From an uncultured Prevotella sp. (GTDB taxonomy: Bacteria; Bacteroidota; Bacteroidia; Bacteroidales; Bacteroidaceae), in assembly GCA_900557255.1 (NCBI GenBank), contig USSA01000107.1:1-9879 (forward strand): a stretch of DNA of 9,879 bases, written 5' to 3'. This document shows positions 5,587 to 9,879 of this stretch, in pieces. The number at the start of each line of letters is the position of its first letter. The stretch's first letter is position 1. Below the pieces are notes generated by a model that was given only the letters and a program-made list of their open reading frames with translations, made no database searches and was not told where the DNA came from. The translations under genes and the position numbers were made by a program.

Positions 5587-6981
5587 ATGAAAAAGATAAA
5601 TACTTTTGCAGCTTTGCTTATGATGGCAGCAGCTGCAATATTCTCCACATCTTGCGAGAACGATAATATTAATCCATATGATTACGTGAATAATGGCGCT
5701 AATGGAAATGATGGCAACCAGAACCAGGGTTCTAAAGATGTCATTACAACTAAGGTGGCAGAATATCCTAAAGGCTCTCTGGTTTGGAGCAAGGATACTA
5801 CCCTCAGCGAGAGCGTGGAGATTCCTGTAGGAACATCGCTTTACATCGAGCCGGGCGTAACTGTTACCTGCAAATCAGAGGTTCAGGTACCGGTAGAAAT
5901 CGTGGTATTGGGCAATCTCTATTGTCTGGGAACCGCCGAGAAGCCAGTTACCATCACTTCTGATACCAAGAAACCAGCCGATTGGGGCGGCATCATCTGC
6001 GGCTACAATTCAGAAGAGGTGGTGCTCAACCACGTAGATGTGGCCTATGCCGGTGCTACTCCTACCGAGAGTTCTGCTTCTTTCCAGAACAAGCTTTTCA
6101 AGACTACCATTGATGGTGGTGTACCAGCCTTCCACTTCTGTAATGTGAATGGTAAGTTCGTGATGGCAAACAGTTTCTTCCATGACAACTACAACGATCA
6201 GACTTACTTCACAGGTGGTAACGGCGTGATTATCAACAATATATTTGCTGATAGCGGAAATGCTGCCGATGGCGGCGAGGCTATCAACGTAAAGGCTGGT
6301 TGCAAACTCGATGTTGCCAACAACATCATCTACAACGCCTGCACCAACGCCTTCAAACTCTCTAATGCCGGCAATAGTGAGGTGATTCCGCTTACCGAGA
6401 TGACTGCTTACAACAATACCATAGTTAATTGCGGATGGCGCCGTGCCAAGAACAAGAAGGGTGGTTCTGTATGGGTAGAGAAGGCTGCGAAGCCAATCTT
6501 TGTGAACAACCTCATCTATGATTCACGTTTCGGCCTGAAGCAGCCAAAGAAGGATGGTGCTGATATGGAGCACAGCCGTCTTACTCCAAACTACTACTTT
6601 GCATCAACCGCAACAGGAGTAGAGCAGATGGCGAAGGATGCAGCTTTGGGCATCTGGTTTGATACTGATATCAAGAGCAGCGTGGCTGGTCAGTTCAACC
6701 CTCTCTTCAAGAGTTTCACTCAGAGCGACAAGATGAACATCAACTGCGAGATTGATAAAGTGGAGAATGGTGCTCCATTGGCATTCGATAAGACTTGGAA
6801 TTTCGAGTATCAGGATAACAGTCCTGCTCTCTCTGGTGGTGTAACCGATTTTACTCCGCTCTTCCCTGGTGGTCTGCCATTCTTCGGTATGAAGCAGGTG
6901 AATTTCCTGGATAAGAATAACGACCAGAACTATTACTTTACCGCTCCATTGCCAAGCGCAAGATTCGGAGCGAGATTGTAA
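5587..6981 (+). CDS. Surface-type lipoprotein with right-handed parallel beta-helix
   Basis: This 464-residue protein starts with a lipoprotein signal (MKKINTFAALLMMAAAAIFSTSC, Cys23). The residues after the Cys, ENDN, recall the acidic export tags that send Bacteroidetes lipoproteins to the cell surface. A flexible Asn/Gly/Asp/Gln-rich linker (37-50) precedes a domain beginning GTSLYIEPGVTVTC, then VLGNLYCLGTAEKPVTITS and DWGGIICG, the usual opening of bacterial parallel beta-helices (about 60-155). Helix rungs follow with an asparagine ladder: MANSFFHDN, IINNIFADS, VANNIIYNA, AYNNTIVNC, FVNNLIYDS (about 192-312). The C-terminal 130 residues show no motif I recognise. Such folds bind or cleave glycans, but no catalytic residues are evident, so a ligand-binding partner of the receptor just upstream is the simplest reading. 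It is last in the operon and ends 42 nt before a terminator. Confidence 0.85.
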   Translation: MKKINTFAALLMMAAAAIFSTSCENDNINPYDYVNNGANGNDGNQNQGSKDVITTKVAEYPKGSLVWSKDTTLSESVEIPVGTSLYIEPGVTVTCKSEVQVPVEIVVLGNLYCLGTAEKPVTITSDTKKPADWGGIICGYNSEEVVLNHVDVAYAGATPTESSASFQNKLFKTTIDGGVPAFHFCNVNGKFVMANSFFHDNYNDQTYFTGGNGVIINNIFADSGNAADGGEAINVKAGCKLDVANNIIYNACTNAFKLSNAGNSEVIPLTEMTAYNNTIVNCGWRRAKNKKGGSVWVEKAAKPIFVNNLIYDSRFGLKQPKKDGADMEHSRLTPNYYFASTATGVEQMAKDAALGIWFDTDIKSSVAGQFNPLFKSFTQSDKMNINCEIDKVENGAPLAFDKTWNFEYQDNSPALSGGVTDFTPLFPGGLPFFGMKQVNFLDKNNDQNYYFTAPLPSARFGARL

Positions 6982-7023
6982 AAAGCTATTATATATCATA
7001 GCGCGATTAAATAAAAAGAGGAT

Positions 7024-7062
7024 GCGTGCAGGCGACAGAGATGTAGCTTGCACGCTTTTCTT
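7024..7062 (+). terminator. Intrinsic terminator of the phosphatase-receptor-lipoprotein operon
   Basis: GCGTGCAGGC (7024-7033) pairs with GCTTGCACGC (7046-7055) over 10 bp with one G-U, around a 12-nt loop, followed directly by TTTTCTT (7056-7062). Position 42 nt after the lipoprotein stop and plus-strand U-run fit a Rho-independent terminator. Confidence 0.85.
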
Positions 7063-7208
7063 GTATAATCGGTTTTAGTTCAAGATAGAAACAACGTCTT
7101 TTCTTCATCTCTCTTATCTCCTTTCTTCCTTCTTCCTGTATTAATAATGTGTTAATCTCAGGAAAAGTCTTGGTTGATTATAGGATAAAATGTTCTTTAA
7201 CCTTATTG

Positions 7209-7304
7209 AAATCTCCGTTCATAGACGTTGAACGGCGGTTCAGCGTCTTTGAACGGCGGTTCAACGTCTATGAACGGACATTCAACGTCTATGAACGGAG
7301 ATTT
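7209..7304. repeat. 24-bp perfect inverted repeat
   Basis: The arm 7209-7232 (starting AAATCTCCGTTCATAGACG) is the exact reverse complement of 7281-7304, separated by 48 bp. One more outer position (7208/7305) would be G-U in RNA. If transcribed, it forms a long stable stem. The right arm is made from the end of the tandem array; the left arm is one array half-unit in opposite orientation. No U-run follows closely enough for a simple terminator, though T7 occurs at 7320-7326. Confidence 0.85.
7228..7301. repeat. 21-bp tandem repeat array, about 3.5 copies
   Basis: Units start at 7228, 7249, 7270 and 7291 (the last conserved only over its first 11 bases). Each starts with TTGAACGG or ATGAACGG and ends with TTCAACGTCT or TTCAGCGTCT; units 1 and 2 differ by one base. 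Unit 1 with its left flank can fold as an 11-bp stem, AGACGTTGAAC with GTTCAGCGTCT and a GGCG loop (one G-U), competing with the larger 24-bp inverted repeat. Confidence 0.85.
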
Positions 7305-7388
7305 TATCTGGGTATAAATGTTTTTTTCTTAGTTGAAAGAACTTTTTTAGTAGGTTAAAATCCTTGTTGTACCCCTCTTCTTACTCTC

Positions 7389-7452
7389 ATTCATTCGTTT
7401 TCTTGCTCTAATTCACCCGTTTTTTGCTCAAATTCACTCGTTTTTTGCAGCA
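7389..7452. repeat. Second tandem array, T-rich, period 21-22 bp, three copies
   Basis: Copies at 7389-7410 (22 nt), 7411-7431 and 7432-7452 (21 nt each) share ATTCA, CG, a T-run and TTGC. The sequence is unrelated to the 7228-7301 array but has the same period, close to two DNA helical turns. The different length of the first copy and stop codons in the frames examined argue against a coding repeat. Confidence 0.75.
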
Positions 7453-7466
7453 ATTCTATAGAGATT

Positions 7467-7495
7467 GCTAACTAGCGGATGCTTCGCCAGTTGGC
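7467..7495. repeat. Imperfect hairpin
   Basis: GCTAACTAGCG (7467-7477) pairs with CGCCAGTTGGC (7485-7495) around GATGCTT, with one T-G wobble and one A-C mismatch. GTTAGTTAGC at 7508-7517 could compete for the left arm over 8-10 bp. No U-run follows, so it is not an obvious terminator. Confidence 0.45.
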
Positions 7496-7564
7496 TGTTC
7501 TACCATCGTTAGTTAGCTGCTTAATCATTGCTAGTCAGTTATTTAAGTCCGTATGTGGCCCAAA

Positions 7565-7677
7565 TATTGCCAAATGAAGGCGTGGCAATAGGTGGCAATA
7601 GGTGACAATAGGAAATAGGCTTATTGTCACACTTAAATTATTAAGTATCAGATGGTTATTGAGTAGTGTGGCAATAG
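7565..7677. repeat. TGGCAATAGG decamer cluster in both orientations
   Basis: Three head-to-tail decamers lie at 7583-7592, 7593-7602 (both TGGCAATAGG) and 7603-7612 (TGACAATAGG). An inverted copy, TATTGCCA (7565-7572), pairs exactly with 7583-7590. An inverted variant at 7620-7630 pairs with 7602-7612 (11 bp, one G-U), and a further direct copy, TGGCAATAG, is at 7669-7677. CTTAA-ATTA-TTAAG (7632-7645) sits between them. This could be a protein-binding array or a set of alternative RNA hairpins. Confidence 0.75.
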
Positions 7678-7743
7678 TGATATTAGTTTGGAGAAAAAAG
7701 TTTGCGTGTAGATGTGCTGCGGATATATGTTTTTAAAATCCAA

Positions 7744-7801
7744 ATGATGCAAGAAAAAAAAGAAAAAGCTTTGAAAACAATCTCGTTTTCAAAGCTTTTT
7801 C
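7744..7801 (-). terminator. Strong intrinsic terminator of the fucose-synthase/permease transcript
   Basis: A perfect 17-bp stem, GAAAAAGCTTTGAAAAC (7762-7778) with GTTTTCAAAGCTTTTTC (7785-7801), has a 6-nt loop. On the minus strand it follows the permease stop by 5 nt and is followed by a run of eight or more T residues broken only near its end (complement of 7751-7761). Confidence 0.92.
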
Positions 7802-7806
7802 CTTAT

Positions 7807-9009
7807 TTATGCCTCTTTCTTCTTCGTCTTAGGAAGAACGAGGTTGAGAACTACGCCGATGACGGCGGAGAGACCGATACCGGAAATGGCGAAGGAACCG
7901 GATGAGAGAACGGCGCCACCCAGGCCCATCGTCAGCATCACAGAGATGATGATGACATTGCGGGTTTCATTCATGTCTACCTTGTTCTGCATCAGATTCT
8001 GAACGCCCACACTTGCGATGGTGCCGAAAAGAAGCAGCATGATGCCACCTAAAACTGCCTGAGGAATACTCTGCAACAAAGCACTCAACTTGCCCACGAT
8101 AGAGAAACAGATGGCGGTGGCTGCGGATATGCGAATCACGGCAGGACTCGTTACCTTGGTGATAGACATCGCACCTGTTACCTCTGAATAAGTGGTCTCA
8201 GGAGGTCCGCCCAGAAAGGCAGAACAGAGACATGCCAGTCCATCGCCCAACATCGTGCGATGCAATCCCGGATCTGCCACGAAATCCTTCTTGGCTACGG
8301 CACTCACCACATATACATCGCCGATATGCTCCAGCACCGGAGCTATTGCCACGGGCAACATATAGAGGAATGGAGCCCAGGAGAAATGGGTGATGGTATC
8401 GAAGGATACAGGACAGGAGAACCATGATGCTGCTGCCACGCCCGAGAAATCTACCTCGCCCATGCAGATGGCGATGATATAGCCCACGATAACCCCCGAA
8501 ATGATAGGAACCAGCTTCATCAAGCCCTTGCAGAAGGTAAGCACCAGGATAGCGGTGATGAGCGATGCAAAGGCGAGAATCCAGTTGGTCTTTGCCATAT
8601 CCACAGCGCTGCCCGAAAGGGAAAGACCGATGAGGATGATGGCGGGACCGATGACTACCGGAGGAAAAATCCTGTCCAGCAGTTTCTTGCCCTGCCATTT
8701 CACTAGGGCGCTCATGACGAAATACACAAGAGAAACGCTGGTTAGTCCGGCGATTGTTCCCGGCAGTCCCCATTGCTTGGTAGCAGCGATGATAGGGGCG
8801 ATAAAGGCGAAGGAACTGCCCAGGAAAATAGGCACCTTACCCTTGGTGATGAAGTGTAAAAGAAAGGTTCCTACACCAGCGGTGAAGAGAGCCGTTGCCG
8901 GATCGATGCCTATCAGAAGAGGCACCAGAACCGTTGCACCGAAAGCCACAAACAGAAACTGTACTCCCACCAGGGTTTTCTTGGTCATAGAAAGTTGTTC
9001 TGTATCCAT
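7807..9009 (-). CDS. uraA: Uracil/xanthine permease, NCS2 family (UraA-type)
   Basis: This 400-residue inner-membrane transporter belongs to the nucleobase-cation symporter-2 family, proton-coupled importers of uracil or purine bases with 14 membrane segments in a core-and-gate fold; E. coli UraA has 429 residues. Diagnostic stretches: VGVQFLFVAFGATVLVPLLIG (14-34), GSSFAFIAP (64-72), FPPVVIGPAIILIGLSLS (115-132), APVLEHIGDVYVVSAV (223-238, Glu227 matching substrate-binding Glu241 of UraA) and GGPPETTYSEVTGAMSITKV (Glu276 matching Glu290). UraA His245 is Asp231 here, and the Asn of the ENxG signature is Val (SEVTG). Length and overall pattern favour uracil, but xanthine or another base is possible. 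The start at 9009 is 15 nt after the fucose-synthase stop, so the genes probably share a transcript; there is no clear Shine-Dalgarno. It ends just before a strong terminator. Confidence 0.9.
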   Translation of the reverse strand: MDTEQLSMTKKTLVGVQFLFVAFGATVLVPLLIGIDPATALFTAGVGTFLLHFITKGKVPIFLGSSFAFIAPIIAATKQWGLPGTIAGLTSVSLVYFVMSALVKWQGKKLLDRIFPPVVIGPAIILIGLSLSGSAVDMAKTNWILAFASLITAILVLTFCKGLMKLVPIISGVIVGYIIAICMGEVDFSGVAAASWFSCPVSFDTITHFSWAPFLYMLPVAIAPVLEHIGDVYVVSAVAKKDFVADPGLHRTMLGDGLACLCSAFLGGPPETTYSEVTGAMSITKVTSPAVIRISAATAICFSIVGKLSALLQSIPQAVLGGIMLLLFGTIASVGVQNLMQNKVDMNETRNVIIISVMLTMGLGGAVLSSGSFAISGIGLSAVIGVVLNLVLPKTKKKEA

Positions 9010-9024
9010 AGTCGATATTCTTTA

Positions 9025-9879
9025 TTAGCCTTTCAGACTCTCCTGATACCAGTCGAAGAGTTTCTTCACACCATCCTCAATCTCTACCTTATGCGTCCAG
9101 CCGAGGCTGTGGAGCTTATCTACAGAGATGAGCTTGCGCATGGTTCCATCTGGCTTGCTGGCGTCAAACTCTACCTCGCCTTCGAAACCTACTGCCTTTA
9201 CTACAAGCTCAGAAAGTTCACGGATGGTGAGTTCCTTGCCGGTACCCACGTTGATGTGGCAGTTGCGAATCTCACCGAGAGAAGGGATAGCGCCACCGCG
9301 GCCCTCAGAGTTGTTTCTATCCACAGTACCATCTACCTTGGCACCATAGAATACAGAACTGTACTTCTCGATACCGATGATGTCCTTGAAATCTACATTC
9401 AGGAGCACGTGAACGCTGGCATCTGCCATATCCTCGCTCCAGAGGAACTCACGCAGCGGAGTACCTGTACCCCAGAGCACCACCTTATTATTATATATAC
9501 CATAGAACTCCAATGCTTTCAGGATACGCTCATGGTCGTTATGACCATCCACGTTGCCCTCGCCGATGAGTTCGCGCAGTTTATCTGTAGGGTTGATCGG
9601 ACGCTTGTTCATATCCACCTCAATACTGTGCCAGTCGCCCTCATGAATCAGTTTAGCTAAGTAGATCTTGCGCATCATCGCAGGCATCACATGACTGTTT
9701 TCCAAGTGGAAATTATCATTCGGACCATAGAGGTTGGTAGGCATCACAGCGATATAGTTGGTGCCATACTGCAGATTGTAGCTCTCGCACATCTTCAGTC
9801 CAGCAATCTTGGCAATGGCATACTCCTCGTTGGTATATTCCAGAGGAGAAGTAAGGAGCACATCCTCCTTCATAGGCTG
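9025..9879 (-). CDS. fcl: GDP-L-fucose synthase, C-terminal part (5' end outside window)
   Basis: The frame is open to the window edge (adding Gln-Pro before the Met at 9871-9873), giving 284 residues. The enzyme, a short-chain dehydrogenase/reductase, epimerises and reduces GDP-4-keto-6-deoxymannose to GDP-L-fucose with NADPH in the cytoplasm, for fucosylated surface glycans. The family pattern is very close: NEEYAIAKIAGLKMCESYN with the catalytic Tyr and Lys (Tyr20 and Lys24 counted from the edge), VMPTNLYGPNDNFH, NSHVMPAM, WGTGTPLREFLWSEDMA, INVGTG, TIRELSELV and FDASKPDGTMRKL. Against E. coli Fcl there is an extra segment of about 50 residues between NSHVMPAMMRK and VVLWGTG and a further one before CHINVGTG, which I recall as usual for Bacteroidetes members. 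The nucleotide-binding N-terminus is beyond the window, so the internal Met is not the start. Gmd would normally be its upstream pathway partner. Confidence 0.95.
   Translation of the reverse strand, partial: QPMKEDVLLTSPLEYTNEEYAIAKIAGLKMCESYNLQYGTNYIAVMPTNLYGPNDNFHLENSHVMPAMMRKIYLAKLIHEGDWHSIEVDMNKRPINPTDKLRELIGEGNVDGHNDHERILKALEFYGIYNNKVVLWGTGTPLREFLWSEDMADASVHVLLNVDFKDIIGIEKYSSVFYGAKVDGTVDRNNSEGRGGAIPSLGEIRNCHINVGTGKELTIRELSELVVKAVGFEGEVEFDASKPDGTMRKLISVDKLHSLGWTHKVEIEDGVKKLFDWYQESLKG

Larger units (their letters stand above)
6982..7806. other. 825-bp repeat-rich convergent intergenic region without a credible gene
   Basis: Both neighbouring transcripts point inward and each has its own terminator (7024-7062 plus; 7745-7801 minus), leaving about 680 bp that neither should transcribe. 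The stretch is AT-rich and no frame has a start with ribosome binding site and protein-like composition. It contains a 24-bp inverted repeat enclosing a 21-bp tandem array (7209-7304), a second 21-bp array (7389-7452), an imperfect 11-bp hairpin (7467-7495) and a TGGCAATAGG decamer cluster (7565-7677). I see no transposase, tRNA or clear promoter box here. Confidence 0.7.

Noticed and set aside
7228..7452. Possible CRISPR array
   Set aside because: The 21-bp units are directly adjacent with no unique spacers, copies are few and diverged, and no cas gene is near.
6982..7806. Insertion sequence or transposase remnant in the repeat island
   Set aside because: No frame resembles a transposase, and no terminal inverted repeats with flanking target duplications could be found by eye at its edges.
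7702..7905. Plus-strand frame running into the permease gene
   Set aside because: It spans the minus-strand terminator and the antisense of the permease C-terminus; no ribosome binding site or protein-like pattern.

Overview
The window looks like chromosomal DNA from a gut or oral Bacteroidales bacterium, most likely Prevotella/Segatella (copri-like). Evidence for this: a TonB-dependent receptor with an N-terminal carboxypeptidase-like domain and an LGEVVVTG box; a lipoprotein with acidic/Asn residues straight after the lipid-anchored Cys; TAnnTTTG-type promoter boxes; A-rich leaders mostly without a strong Shine-Dalgarno; and a GDP-L-fucose synthase carrying the long insertion usual in this phylum. 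The genus assignment is inference; no rRNA or other marker gene is present.

Layout. (1) 1-551 (+): the 3' end of a gene for a DXS/transketolase-like thiamine-diphosphate enzyme, ending at a strong hairpin (589-628) shared with the convergent gene. (2) 729-1295 (-): a small exported protein with a His/Lys-rich then Asp-rich tail; its 3' end lies in a 33-bp tandem repeat that continues past the stop codon. (3) 1296-1580: a divergent promoter region with one Bacteroidetes-type -7 box for each direction and a 32-bp imperfect dyad. (4) 1581-6981 (+): a probable three-gene operon made of an exported TRAP-like metallophosphatase, a TonB-dependent outer-membrane receptor and a surface-type lipoprotein with a right-handed beta-helix, closed by an intrinsic terminator at 7024-7062. 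Both gaps in the operon carry the same A-rich GTAAAAAGGCTTTTAAAGG repeat. (5) 6982-7806: an 825-bp gap between converging transcripts, without a credible gene but full of short repeats: a 24-bp perfect inverted repeat around a 21-bp tandem array, a second 21-bp array, and a cluster of TGGCAATAGG decamers in both orientations. (6) 7807-9879 (-): a GDP-L-fucose synthase gene (5' part outside the window) followed 15 nt later by a UraA-type nucleobase permease gene, ending at a perfect 17-bp terminator hairpin.

How the genes may work together. The phosphatase, receptor and lipoprotein suggest a surface-to-periplasm scavenging system: the lipoprotein binds or processes a ligand outside, the receptor imports it with TonB energy, and the phosphatase removes phosphate in the periplasm. 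The ligand cannot be read from sequence; a phosphorylated organic compound is a hypothesis based only on the phosphatase. The fucose-synthase/permease pair is ordinary metabolism (GDP-fucose for surface glycans, pyrimidine uptake). The least explained parts are the repeat island at 7200-7680, the decaying repeat tail at 650-750 and the A-rich intergenic repeats.
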